From contig OY821521.1 in assembly GCA_963682025.1 (NCBI GenBank), positions 169,871,165-169,935,164 of the forward strand: a DNA stretch of 64,000 bases, given 5' to 3'. Origin of the DNA: Cordilura impudica. Lineage: Eukaryota > Arthropoda > Insecta > Diptera > Scathophagidae. Shown one piece after another: positions 21,079 to 33,265 of this stretch. A model generated the notes under the pieces. It was given only the letters and a program-made list of their open reading frames with translations, was not told the DNA's origin and searched no databases. A program made the translations under genes and the position numbers. The number at the start of each line of letters is the position of its first letter. The first letter of the stretch is position 1.

Positions 21079-23289
21079 CGCATTCACTGCCAAGGCCGTT
21101 TTCATAAATCTAACGTCAGGTGCCAACATAAATTTATGCATTTTTAGGTAATACGAGATATCTCGTAGTTTGGCCTACTTATATAAAATTTTATTTCGAT
21201 ATGCCAACTACGAGATCACTCGTACCTTATTTTTTCCATAATTTCTTATTTGATTTCAAGATAAACAAACAAAAATGTAATAAAAAGAGCATTCAACTTT
21301 ATTTCAATAAATAAAACATGACAAACAAAATATAATTAATTTTTTGTTATTGTTATTCTTCATAATGATAAATTTTAAAACAGTTATTCACGCAAAGAGC
21401 TGGCTTTTCAGGGCACTCTGCACAAATATACCTCGTTTCATATACTTTGTTTTCTATATTACAAACACGACATGGCTTAGTTGGGTTATTTTTCTTTTCC
21501 GTTGGTGGAATTGATTCCAAGTAGTGAAAGCTGTCTCTAGTTTCGATGCGAGCATCAATGTTTTTAGGTTTACCAGCGAAGTATTCAATAGCCTTTTCTC
21601 TAAATTGTAATATTGACAGTTTTTTGTTTGAAGAATTATTTTGGGTGTAAAGTAGCCTAGCATTATGCATAAACATTTCGAAAAATTGAAACCCAAGTTT
21701 TTGTACCATCGCACAGATTTTCTTAATGATGAATAATATGAAATGTTTTGATCGTTACGATCTACTCCAGCCATTCCCAATGTGTAGTGCCGAACAATAT
21801 CCAGTTTTATGGAGATTTTTTATTTCTATTCATTACTTCCACCATGTTTCCATAGTGTCTGTTGGATATGGTGAGTACGTCCCGTTTCTAATCGAGCCCA
21901 TGTTGATTCGCCTTTTTAAGCTTTTTTTATAAATTACGTTTTTCGGATTTTCTTTTCTATTGGCTCTCAAAGTACGATACACATACGTAGATCTATTGGT
22001 TAAGGTTTTTGTTAAACCCACGGAATTATAAAAATTATAAATGTAAAGATTATATCCTTTGTCAAGAAAACCTTCCATTAAGCTCGTCACAACCTCACTG
22101 GCATGATTTTTACAACAATCAACTTGTTTTCCTTCATAAAATTTCACCCTCAATATCATTCCTTTTGATTCGCAGAGTTCAAATTATTTTATCCCATATT
22201 TATGTCTTTTGTTTTTAATATATTGGCGAAAAATTAATCGACCTCTCCAAAGAACCATGGACTCATCAATACACAAGTCCTGCTTTGGATGGTAAATGTG
22301 ATCCATTGTATCATTGGCTTTATTTTAAAACGGTCGGTGGTTTGATGCTCGTTATTTGAAAAATGAATAAATCGAAGAAGCATTTGAAACCGATTTCTTG
22401 ACATTCTGTTCTGGAAAAATTTCAGACCATAGAGTTTACTTGTGTTCCAATAATGTGATATACTTGATAAAGTGATAGACCCAACGTGTTATAATAATCC
22501 AAAAAATACTCTAAGCTCTTCATTGCTTGTATCTTTCCAATTTTTTAAACGAGATGATCTCAGCAATTGTGCTTTACTAATTTCTTGATTGGCCTAAGGG
22601 TTGGTTTGTTCAACCAAGTTAAAAAGTTTTCTGTTAAAAATAAATCAAAATAATCACTAGGTGTTACACAATTTTCCTAATCATTCATAAATGGTACCCC
22701 TTTAAATGGAAACTGAGGAGGATCTTGTTTTATTTCACTCCAATCATTATCTGAAGATTTAATATTCTCACCAACGCGAATTCGTTTAGGTGGGATATTT
22801 TCAATATCACTGTCAGACTCAGAACTTTCACTGCCAGAACTGCTACTTTCATCATCATCATCATCTAACATATATTCATCTTCATCAGCAAAAAAATCAT
22901 TGTCACTTCTCAAGTATCTAAATATATTTCTATGTCTTCATCCTCCATTTCAACTTGATAAACATGTTATTTAAAAACAAATACTATTTAATTAAATCAA
23001 AAACGACCTTTAATCTCAAAAATCTGAGTACGACTAAATTTTATATGTATAAAAATTCAACTTCAATTAAGTATTATTTTTTGGGGAATTCCCAATGTAA
23101 TAAAATTGACCGGTTTTTTTTTTAAGTACTTTTCCCCTGTGCCAAAATGAAATAATAAAGTTAATTCAATAAGCCATATCGAAATTATGTTCAATATAAT
23201 CGCAAAGTTCTTGCTACGAGTTATATCGTAGTTGGCCTGTTGAGTAAGGTTTGCTACTACGAGATAACTCGTAGTTGGCAGTGAATGCG
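21079..23289 (-). mobile_element. piggyBac-family transposon nested in Tigger
   Basis: Flanked by TTAA on both sides (21075-21078 and 23290-23293) with inverted termini CGCATTCACTGCCAA. Subterminal inverted sequences (ACGAGATATCTCGTAGTTTG and CTACGAGATAACTCGTAGTT) flank a minus-strand transposase pseudogene. Confidence 0.9.
21353..22913 (-). pseudogene. piggyBac transposase, decayed
   Basis: The N-terminus has the usual acidic/serine-rich region (DDDDDESSSSGSESSESDSD, 22677-22913). The catalytic part includes LMEGFLDKGYNLYIYNFYNS (the family's DNFYNS, catalytic Asp replaced by Tyr), then TLRANRKENPKNVI, and, after a gap, VDRNDQNISYYSSLRKSVRW. The C-terminal cysteine-rich domain CRVCNIENKVYETRYICAEC is preserved at 21353-21470. 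Frameshifts and stops separate the blocks. Confidence 0.85.
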
Positions 23290-23471
23290 TTAAGTAATTT
23301 AAATTCATACTTACATACTATGATTCATTAAAAAACATTAAATTATTATGTATATTAAATTATTATATTAAATTATTGACATAATCTAAGTGAATTAAAT
23401 ACATACATACTATGATTTATTAAAAAACGAAGTTATTTTGTGCTTACTAAGTTTGTTGAGGCGGTTGATTT

Positions 23472-23618
23472 TGTTGTTTCAAACGTTTTATTAAGAATGA
23501 ATATAATATAACAATACGAGTGACGCTTATTGTAAAAAAGTATAAGGCCTACTAAGGTGAATATGAAAAAGTAATGTGAAATAGATGCAGAGTTGTATCT
23601 CAGTGATATAATACAACA
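23472..23618 (-). repeat. Copia 3' LTR
   Basis: 147 bp. On the minus strand it is preceded by a purine tract GAGAGAGAG (plus 23619-23627), the likely second-strand primer. Confidence 0.9.
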
Positions 23619-23671
23619 CTCTCTCTCAAGTCTGCATTTATTTCGATATAATACTTAAAATACATTGACAA

Positions 23672-26600
23672 TCATTCCTTCAATACTAAACATTCCACAA
23701 ATTTCATATGTTTTATTCTAGGTAAATTTTTAGTCAATATATCTGCAATCATACTATTGGTTGATATGTAACGTATTTCAATCTGCTGGGTTTTAACAAC
23801 TTCTCTAACATGTTGATGTTTGACATCTATATGCTTACATCTTCCATGGAGTACAGGATTATTTGCCAAATGTTGTGCACCAAGATTGTTGCCATAAATT
23901 ACCATTGGTTTATCGTTAGGATAACAATTTATCTCACTTAGTAATCGTTTTAAGTAAACTGCTTCTCTTGCTGCTGTTGACAAAGCCACAAACTCAGCTT
24001 CTGTGCTACTGAGTGCTATATTTGACTGTTTTTTGCTTTCCCAGCTGAATGCACAACCTGCTAAGAGAAACGAAAAACCAGTGTAAGACTTTCTGTCTTC
24101 AGAGCAGCTGGCCCAGTCTGCATCCACGAATCCCTCTGGTTGTTTGCCCGTTCTCGAATAATGCAACCTCAAATCCTTTGTTGCAGACAAATAACGCAAT
24201 ATGTGTTTAACAGCTTGTCGGTGTTCACAATGAGGGTCTTGATTCTTCTGTGAAAGTTTACTAACGGAGTGCAGAATATCTGGTCTAGTACTTATCGCCA
24301 AATACATTAAAGTTCCAATTATGGATTGGTACCATTTTGGGTCTACTCGCTCACAATTATCATTTTTACAGGAAATCTGGAAACCTGGATCAAGAGGTGT
24401 AGATGCTGGTCTACAATTTTTCATACCATATTCCTTTAGAAGATTTTTAATGTATTGTGTATGCCCCACACTAATCTTACCAGTGTCGCCTTCGCGTTCA
24501 ATTTCCATTCCTAGGAAATGTTTAACAATTTCATTATCAACTATCTTAAATTTTTTCGAAATCATTTCCTTTCTTGCCTCTAACTCCTGTATATCTGAGC
24601 AGGCAATTAAGATGTCATCGACATACACTGCAATCAGGTTGAATTTGCCATCTTTATGCATACTATATAAACACGGTTCACTATCTGAAGGCTTAAAACT
24701 GATGTCTCGGATTGCTTCATCTAATGTTGAATTCCAAGCGCGACCGACTGTTTAAGTCCATAAATAGCCTTCTTGAGACGCAAAACTCGATTTGGATTTT
24801 CTTCATCCACAAATCCGTCAGGTTGTTTCATATAAACCTCTTCGTCCAATTTGCTATTTAGATATACAGTGGAAACATCCACATGATGCAAATGGAGCTT
24901 TCTTTCCGCGGCCAATGCGAAAATCATTCGTATTGTTGAATATCGTACAACTGGTGAAAACGTCTCACTGTAGTTAACGCCAAATTCTTGACTACAGCCC
25001 TTTGCAACCAGGCGAGCTTTAAAACGTGTAATATTATCACGTTCATCCTTCTTAAGATTAAAAACCCATCTACTACCTATTGTTTTTTTGCCAGTGGGTA
25101 GATCAACTAATGACCACGTATTGTTCTCCTTTAGTGCAGTATATTCATTCTCCATTGCATCTTTCCATTCATGCGAATATTTACTTGTAATTGTATCTTT
25201 ATGCGACTGCGGTATAGATATTTCATTATCCTCAGCAAAATTAAGCCTGTTGTAAACTTTCATAGGGCGACCAACAGTCCCCGAACGAATTAATTTCGGC
25301 GTACCACGACCTCGAACTTCAGCTAAATCACACCGTGGTTGTTGAATTTCATTTTCGTCAGCTGTATCAAAACCTAAAAAATCAGCTTCAGAACTTGATT
25401 CATATTCATCTTCAGTTTGAGAATCGGCTGAAACTTCTCGAACATTATCAGCATTTGAATCATTTGTCGTAGAGATACAATTTGGAATGTTTAAAATATC
25501 TATGGAATCTCCTGGTGTTGTATTCCGCAAGGAATCTTCACAAAATATGATGTCTCGTCTTTCAACTATACGCATTTCTTTAGCATCAAACAACCTGTAA
25601 GCCTTGGCAGTTAAGGAATATCCAACAAATATATATTCCCTGCCCTTTGCTGAAAATTTTCTAGATTGCTTCTAATCGAGTGCAACTGCAGGTGAACCAA
25701 AAATTCGAAAATGACTAACATTTGGTTTCTTACCACACCAGATCTCAAATGGTGTCATATTTTTTAATAATTTGGTGATTGATCTATTTCTGATGTATAC
25801 AGCGGTATTTACAGCTTCCGCCCACAGTGCCTCATCAACGCCTGAATGAACAATCATACTACGGGCCATCTCCACTATTGTCATATTGGCTCGTTCCGAA
25901 ATACCATTCTGTTGTGGAGTGTATGGAACAGTTAGCTGCCTCTGTATACCATTATCTTCTAAAAGCTTGTTGAATTGAGCGTTAACATATTCTCCGCCAT
26001 TATCACTTCTCAGGGCCTTAATTTTTCGTTCCAATTGGTTTTCTACAAGAGATTTGAAAATCCTGAATTTTTCTATAACCTCACTTTTGTTCTTCATAAA
26101 ATAAACAAATGTCCTTCTTGAATGGTCATCTATAAAAGTAACAAAATAACGGGACCCTCCAACTGATGGCTTGTTCATTGGCCCGCAGACATTGGTATGA
26201 ATTAAATCCAATAAATTATCCGCTCTATTCTGACCAGTACACGGAAATGGCTGTGAACTTATTTTGGATTTCAAACATGTTATACAGTTGACGTCTTTTG
26301 GTATTGTCTTCATTTTAAGGCCATTTACAGCATTTTTTCTTACCAAATCACCTAAGCTCCTGAAGTTAAGGTGCCCATAGCGATTGTGCCAACATACAGC
26401 ATCAATATTTGATAAACAAAAGTTTGTTTGGCTTTGTTCTGAAAATACAAATAAATTCATTTGGTTCTTTGCCGTCAAAATTATTTCACCCTTTTTATCG
26501 CTTATATTCGCTTTATCATTCTCGAACTGTACAATGAAACCGTTTTCAGTAGCTTTTCCAACTGATATAATATTTCCTACCATTTTAGGAACATAAAGTA

Positions 26601-27558
26601 CATCACGAAGGATTATTTCATCATCTTTTAATTTAATTATTACGTCTCCTTTACCCTCTGCTTCTATATAGTCATCACAAGCTAACATGATTCTTTCTCT
26701 TTTTTCTTCGAATGTTGAAAATAGTTGACGTTTGCAGCACATGTGTGCCGTAGCGCCGCTGTCGATGTACCAAGAATTTTTGTCGAAACTGTTGCCGTTG
26801 CAGGCTGCAAGCATAGCAAACGAACGCTGCTGCTCTCTCTTTTCTCCATCACCTTTTGCTATATTCTTACAATTTTTCGCAAAATGGCCACGCTTACCAC
26901 AATTGTAGCATTTGAATTTCTTACCGTTAACTGCATTGTTGTTATTGTTGCTCTTGTTTGAACGTGTCGCATTATGATTTGAGCGTGCCACAAAGGCTTG
27001 TTGACTTACAACCTCACCACCATTTTCATTTTGTGTTCTGCGATCACCTTCTTCTTGTAGTTTTAACTTTAGCACATCCAGGGTGGGTAAAGCATCTCGG
27101 GTTTCCATTGCTATAACAAAGTTTTCGAACTCCTTTGGCAGACTTGATAACAAAATGATGACCAACAACTCTTCACCCAAAACGATCCCTACTTCAGTCA
27201 ACTTTTCTGATGTTTCGGTGAAACTATTTATATAATCCATCATCGTTGCAGTATCAAGCATTCGAAGACTACGTAACTTTTTATAGAGACTCACTTTGCG
27301 TAGCGGACCACTTGGTTTATAAATACCCGCAAGTTTTTTTCCATGCTTCGAAGGCTGATTTACAATTTTTTACATAGTTTAGTTGTGAAGGTTTTACTAA
27401 TAGCTTTTTCATTCTTTTGATCCCATTTTGCACCTTCTTCGGCTGCCGCTGATGGACCACAACTCGGAGTGAATCAAAATACACTGCATCTGCACACACC
27501 ATGTGTCATAGTTGTTACAATCCAATTTGTCTATTTGGTACATTGACGAACTCATCAT
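23672..27558 (-). pseudogene. Copia gag-pol polyprotein, broken
   Basis: Order as in Ty1/copia: Gag from the ATG near 27558 (YQIDKLDCNNYDTWCVQM), a zinc knuckle CYNCGKRGHFAKNC, protease DSGATAHM, integrase (HNRYGHLNF, CITCLKSKI, then FVTFIDDHSRR and SDNGGEYVN), reverse transcriptase (KARLVAKGCSQEFG, then YVDDILIACSD) and RNase H (FVDADWASCSEDRKSYTG, then LSSTEAEFVAL). Breaks: at least two frameshifts in gag between 27330 and 27480, one in-frame TAG at 25672-25674 in the integrase C-terminus, and one frameshift near 24745 inside RT. The central 2.5 kb is otherwise open. Confidence 0.95.
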
Positions 27559-27659
27559 TATTTATTTATATTTAATAAATCAGCAACAAACGCTAAAATA
27601 AACTCTTATTAAAATTTTCTCTTACTTTTCCTTTTTTAATCATAAAAAACTTGAGCTCT

Positions 27660-27674
27660 ACTGGGCCCATAACC
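27660..27674 (-). promoter_or_regulatory. Copia primer-binding site (initiator tRNA-Met internal fragment)
   Basis: Minus strand GGTTATGGGCCCAGT directly after the 5' LTR. It is complementary to CTGGGCCCATAACC of the insect initiator tRNA-Met anticodon arm, as in Drosophila copia, which primes from an internal half-tRNA end and not from the 3' terminus. Confidence 0.85.
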
Positions 27675-27827
27675 TGTTGTTTCAAACGTTTTATTAGGAA
27701 TGAATATAATATAACAATACAAGTGACGCTTATTGTAAAAAAGTATAAGGCCTACTAAAGCGAATATGAAAAAGAAAGAGTAATGTGAAATAGATGCAGA
27801 GTTGTATCTCAGTGATATAATCCAACA
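27675..27827 (-). repeat. Copia 5' LTR
   Basis: 153 bp. Contains promoter and polyadenylation functions by family. Followed on the minus strand at once by the primer-binding site. Confidence 0.9.
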
Positions 27828-29591
27828 GATTTGTGCTTTTTGCTCTATGCTCTTCAGCAATAGAATATCCTGTATATCCAAATTATTCTCCTCAGCCCAC
27901 TGAATGCAAACTGAAAATGATTTCTTTGCATCTGCATTAGAGATCTTTGTTTTTGCATCCATTACTACAAAGTCGTCTTCAGAGTCCGTAAGCACCACTG
28001 ACGATTCATTTCGTTTAGCGTGTTGTATTATTTCTTCATCGGAAAAATCCAATGAAAATTCATTTGCACCAGTTGCCCAATCATTGAAATTCATAGCTCC
28101 AATCATATTTTGGATGGGTTTTATGCCATCATAGATGCTATCAGACTGCAGTTCATGGCGCGGAACCTGAAGCGGTATCATATCTTCATCATCCCAACAC
28201 GATGCAGTTCTTGGCCACAATGCAGACCAGCTTTTCCGAATATTTTTTTCACTAATGCTTTGCCATGCTAAGTCCAAAAAATAAACAGCATTTTTAAGGT
28301 TAAACATTTTTAAAACTTTAACCACGTCGACATCATCATCATTTTCTGGTAAAATATGGTGCAGTAATTGTTTTCTGTAAGTAACCTTTACATTTTGTAT
28401 TAAATTTTGATCCATAGGCTGTAAGGTTGCCGTGCAATTTGGTGATAAAAAAAAAACTTTGAAATTTGGGTCAAAATTAATTTCATTCTCTTTGGGATGT
28501 GAAGGAGCCTTATCTAATATAAATAATGCTTTGAGTGGTCTGTTAACCTGTGTTAGAAAGCCTTTTACTTGTGGAATAAAATGGTTTTTGAACCAATCGA
28601 AGAAAAGGGACGCTGACATCCATCCTTTATTAGTTGCTCTATATACCACTGGAATCTTGTAAACTTTAAAGACTCTGGGATTAGCAGATTTTCCAATAAC
28701 CAAAAGAAGCAGTTTATGTGTTTCTGCAACATTTGAGCATGTCATAAAAGTCACACGATCTTTGGAAATTTTTCTCCCTGGGGCTGATTTTTCCTTTGTA
28801 TGCACCCATGTGTTACCAGGCAACACTCTCCAGAAAGCAGCAGATTCGTCTGCATTATAAACTCGCTCTTCACTGAAATCCATATCAGCAACAATGTTGG
28901 CAAACTTTTTTTTAAAAGGCTCTACGGCGCTTTTTTTTACCACAAATTTTTAGATAACGAATACCATGCCGTAACTTAAATTTATCTAATCAGCCTTTTC
29001 ATAAAAGAATTTGGCCTTTGCTTTTAAAATTTCTGATGAAATCGGAATATGATTTTTGCTTTGCTGCAAAAACCATGTGTAAATACAACTCTGGATTTTC
29101 TGCTTTTTTCATAACTTTTCTATTTCATAAAAAAAAATTATATTATGAAAATAATTTTTACATTATTTTGGTTCAAATGTTGCCGGGTCCATTATAGGTA
29201 TTCGAAATAAATTGTTTTATCTTCTTGTTTTTTTTTAATGTCGCAAATCGTTGATTTAGGAACATGGAATTTGTCGGCAATAGTTTTTTTTATCATCAAG
29301 ATTTTATAAAATATCACACTTTTCCTTTAAAGTTAGTGTTTTATGTTTGGTATGAAATTGGACAAACACGCTTGCGAAAGAATAAACCGAAACTGAAGTA
29401 ATGATAGTGCAAAATATAAATCAAAGTATGAATAACAAAACCTGCAAGTTTAAAACGGGAAACCCCCGGCATTGAATTTTTGTTCTTGCATAAAAAAAAT
29501 TTGTCCGGATTGTTGAGGTAAAAATTTTAAATTGCCCGAAATGTAGAAGCGTCCGAATTATTGGAGTGACCGGACTGTCGAAGTTGTACTG

Positions 29592-30082
29592 TATTAAAAT
29601 ATTGGCGATAATTTCATTTTTGTTCCACTTCATCATGTTTCTTTCAATAAATTGTCACTATGTTATTATTTTATTATTAAATACAACACTGTGTTGTTAT
29701 TAATTTTGTTTGAAAAATTTTGTTTGAAAAAATTTATTAAAATAGCATTTATAATAACAACAAATGGCGAAAATGTCAGAAAAGAAAGCATAATGCGAAA
29801 AAATATATGCAAAAAAATATTTACGATTCATCGTACTTGGATTTACCGGAAAATAGAAAACATTAACAAATGTAGTTGTTTTAAATTTAATTAATGTGGT
29901 TTATTCAATACTTTCATATAAATAAAGATGCGTTTTTGTGGATTTTAGACGAAGTAAGAGAAACTTTCAAATCCACATCCATTCCTTTGGCTATTCAATT
30001 GGCAGCAACGTTACGATTTTTCGCTGAAAATAGCTAATACGTTAAAATATTGGCAAAAAATTCTGTTTCAAACCGTAATGCT
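29592..30082. other. AT-rich sequence, nothing recognised
   Basis: Between the Tigger end and the next element. Only short chance ORFs. Confidence 0.4.
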
Positions 30083-31008
30083 ATGTTCAGACGGACAGCA
30101 AAATTCAAGGTTCGCTCTCTCATTCACGGTTCGCGCCCCAATCAAGATCGACTCAACATGCTTCGCCATACAAAATTTTGAGAGCGAACCATCTTGGTTC
30201 ATTTTGAATCTAGTTGCGAACCACGAAGAATTTACTATCATCTCCAATTTTTATCAAAAATTATCGCTAGTTTATCTGAACTAGCTGTAAGAAAATCAAA
30301 CTCACATTTTTAAAGACATTGAAATAATTTACAACAACAATATTTTTGTATTCTCCTGATCCCAAAATGACCTTATGTAAAGTATTTGCATCTCGTCTAT
30401 TGTTATGCCGTTCTAAATGAATGTCAAAACGGTACGTTTTTTTAGGACTATCTCAAAATCTCCAATTTTACTTTTTAAAAATTTTGTTCAAGAAATTTTC
30501 AGAAATCAACGATTGGACTGTAAGGTCTTATTAACAAAATATATATGATTAAAAATGCCAAACATTGTAGGTATTCCGTTCTTAATTGGTGAGGGCAGTA
30601 TTTTTGTTTTAGCGGATTTGAAGAAAAATTTGATTTTTCATACTTTTTCCACTGTTAGGCTACATATTTTTGGTGTTTTCATATTTCAAATATCTTTTGT
30701 CAAAATATTATACTACTTGATATAAGTTCTCAATCCTGTAAATTAGGGTTAAATTGAAACACTACAAATTGTCCCCCTTTAAGGTCAATTTTAAGAATAT
30801 TTAAATTTTTTTAAAACAAAATATCGAAATAATATATATTTGTGGAAGGATTTCGATAAAAGTTGTTGATAATATTTTAAAAATTCTAAAAAATATTCTG
30901 GACTTATTTTCTAAATTAACCCGTGGGTTACTCTTGTTGTCAAATTGACTCTATATAAATATAAATATTTTCTTCATCAGATTTTTTTTTGTAATAAAAC
31001 AAATTTAA

Positions 31009-31429
31009 TCTTAATATATAAAAACGTTGGTGCGTATGTTGGTAGTCTAATAACTGTTGAACCACTAATGCTAGCGACTTCGTATTCATACCATATGTTC
31101 CTTTGGTTCTCCGATTTGCATAACTTTTTTTTGTACCCGATAGGTGGCGCTGGGGTCGAGATTTTCCCAAAAAATTTATTTACGGTCCAATTTAGCTCAA
31201 ATTCGCAACATATATTATGTACATAAAACTAAAGTTGCTGACAAAGTTTTTCACCTGTAGGTGGCGCTGGTGTTAAAATATTCAAGAAAACGTATATTTT
31301 TTTTCAGTCATATTCATAATATTATTAAATCGTGCTTTACTTTTGCCCGACACTCGGTATTAATATTTAGATGCAATATAAAATCCAGATGTTTTCTTCG
31401 GGCCAGCAACGCGGACCGGACTCAGCTAG
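31009..31429 (+). mobile_element. Non-autonomous Helitron-like element
   Basis: Starts TCTTAATATATAAAAACG and ends GGACTCAGCTAG, flanked by A on the left and T on the right as Helitrons require. A GC-rich region (CGGGCCAGCAACGCGGACCG) that may form a short hairpin lies just before the CTAG. It contains two GTAGGTGGCGCTGG-type repeats (31141 and 31258). No Rep/helicase. Confidence 0.5.
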
Positions 31430-31499
31430 TGTATTTATAAAATTCCTCAAATTTATTCGTTATTTTATGAAAATATTTAGATTAATTAGTTTTTATATT

Positions 31500-31860
31500 T
31501 AACTAGCAGATTCCAGCCCTCGAAATTCGAGTGCAAATTCTAGGAAATTTTATTTTTTCATTAAATAAAGAGGTATGCTAACCAATTATAGCCAATTCAC
31601 AAATCAATACAAAAAACAAACTCATTTTTATTAGATACAAACACATTAACAAATTTAATAAACACACACATAGCATTGTATAATTTTATGTATGTGTTAG
31701 TAGCAACTTGAAATGCAATTTACTCAAAATAAAGGGAAAAATTTAAAAATCTGTAAATCTGCAGATCGGCTAAAAAGAAATACCTTTCAAATAATATACG
31801 TTTGGTCAAAATCGGGATAAAACGGTAAAACAAAACATCGGTCACAATAAATTGCCTAGC
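31500..31860 (+). repeat. Dispersed AACTAGCAGATTCCAG repeat
   Basis: The first 120 bp match 52640-52765 inverted (AATTCTAGGAAATTTTATTT and TTATAGCCAATTCACAAATC). The remainder matches, inverted, the two half-sites 45585-45650 and 35070-35232 that flank the 10.35-kb transposon. This intact copy shows how those halves were joined before insertion. Confidence 0.75.
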
Positions 31861-32026
31861 CTATTAATACAGTATAAACAAATTGTATATCGAGCGCTTA
31901 TATTCAAAAATTAATATTATTTTTGACAGTTATATCAGAGAACGCCCTATGTTCTTCGTGAACATTATATTTAAGTATATACGTGTTATATTAAGGTATA
32001 TGCACTGTACATATTTAAATAAATAA

Positions 32027-32032
<6 letters not shown>

Positions 32033-32069
<37 letters not shown>
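32033..32069. repeat. TA dinucleotide microsatellite
   Basis: About 18 uninterrupted TA units. Confidence 0.95.
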
Positions 32070-32074
<5 letters not shown>

Positions 32075-33265
32075 AACAGTTTGAAATCAAAAATTAATAT
32101 TGCTGTCAAATGTAGATAGCTTTTTTTGAATATATAAGGAAAAAAAAATTAAAACTAGGACACATTTTGAGTACTACCCCACGGTTTAATTTCAGAAAAT
32201 AAGAATTAGAATTATTAAAATATTATCAACAATTATTATCGAACTATTAAAAAGTATGAAAAATCACATATTTCTTCAAATCCGCTGAAATAAAAACGAT
32301 GCCCTTGCCAAATTAAGAACAGGATACCTACAATATTTGGCATTTTTAATCACATATATTTTGTTAATAAGACCTTAAAGTCCAATCGTTGATTTCTGAA
32401 AATTTCTTGAACAAAATTTTTGAAAAAGTAAAATTGGAGATTTTGAAATAGTGATAAAAAGTACGTACCGTTTTGACATTAATTTATAACGGCATAACAA
32501 TAGACGAGATGCAAAATACTTTACATAAGATCATTTTGGGATCAGGAGAATGCAAAAATATTGTTGTTGTAAATTATTTCAATGTCTTTAAAAATGTGAG
32601 CTCGATTTTTTTAATCAAGTGGTCTGCGGCGCATTTATTGCCTGGGGAACTTGATATAACTTGACTGTTTTCAACCGATAATAAATTTTGTTGTTTTATT
32701 ATAAAGATAATTTACTCTAGATTATGGTTTATTAATTAATTTAATTGAAACGCAATTATTAATATCAAAATTTTTGTGAAAAATAATTTTTTTTGTGCAC
32801 TAAAGTTTTAGATCCAGTGTTACAATAATCCGACCCGCACACCTCAAAATTCGAACAAAAATTTTTTGTCATACAAACCGCTGTCACCCTAATGTATATA
32901 AGTATGTAAATAAAAAGCAAACAACAAAAAGCCGCGCCAAATATTTGCAAAAAAATATAAACGTCAAAATGAAACAAGAACAATCGTCTGAACACCAAGG
33001 TTCGCAATCGTGATTCAGAGAGCGAACCAAGTGGTTAATTTTGCCGTCTGAACATGGTATAAAGCAAAGTCTACTTGATTTAAAAACGATAAAAAATAAA
33101 AATTTCGATTTCCATCACATCTTTATTTATCCATATTTCCTTAGAACAATATGGAAAATGAAATATATTTATTTTTGAAATAAAAACGAAAGCAAATCGA
33201 AAAATTGATTTACATCACATCTATTTTCGATTTTGTTTCGTTTCGGTTTTCATCACATGTCTGAT

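Larger units (their letters stand above)
23472..27827 (-). mobile_element. Copia-type (Ty1/copia) LTR retrotransposon
   Basis: Short LTRs (about 150 bp) start TGTTG and end CAACA. The element is flanked by a 5-bp duplication GATTT (23467-23471 and 27828-27832). It is inserted in the Tigger transposase. Gag-pol reads on the minus strand. The primer-binding site and polypurine tract are visible and listed separately. The LTRs differ at several positions, including a 5-bp AAGAG-type indel, so the insertion is not very recent. Confidence 0.95.
23410..28943 (-). pseudogene. Tigger/jerky-like DDE_1 transposase, interrupted by Copia
   Basis: The open part runs from 28943 to 27833 and continues on the other side of the Copia insertion (23471-23410, reading NRLNKLSKHKI... 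to a TAG), a clean restoration of frame across the GATTT duplication. Catalytic positions: VYNADESAAFWR (first D), FILDKAPSHP (second D; the usual Asn after it is Lys) and ATLQPMDQNLI (third D). Upstream 28944-29330 holds decayed CENP-B-type helix-turn-helix pieces (LTLKEKCDIL, DKFHVPKSTICDI region) in several frames. Non-functional but recent enough to be nearly ungapped. Confidence 0.8.
20981..29591 (-). mobile_element. pogo/Tigger transposon carrying nested piggyBac and Copia insertions
   Basis: Ends CAGTGCAACTTCGATAATCC and, inverted, CAGTACAACTTCGACAGTCC lie between TA dinucleotides (20979-20980, 29592-29593), the target duplication of this group. Without the nested piggyBac (21079-23289) and Copia (23472-27827) it is about 2.0 kb. 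The transposase is on the minus strand. Its N-terminal DNA-binding half is decayed and the catalytic half is mostly open. Confidence 0.85.
30083..33056. mobile_element. Long-inverted-repeat element (ATGTTCAGACGG ends)
   Basis: The ends ATGTTCAGACGG (30083) and CCGTCTGAACAT (near 33045) are inverted, each followed by GCAAAATT and GGTTCGCTCTCT-like blocks. A second inverted block of about 350 bp (30296-30650 against 32240-32605) includes GAAATAATTTACAACAACAA and ATAACAATAGACGAGATGCA. No transposase is encoded, and the middle is filled by other insertions (Helitron-like, 31500-31860 repeat, TA microsatellite). No target duplication found. Confidence 0.55.

Noticed and set aside
20770..21141. 123-residue minus-strand ORF
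   Set aside because: It crosses the Tigger end and the piggyBac end, so it cannot be an original gene; part of it lies in the segmental duplication and is broken in the other copy.
24321..24755. 144-residue plus-strand ORF
   Set aside because: Antisense to the Copia RT/RNase H region, which has clear motifs.
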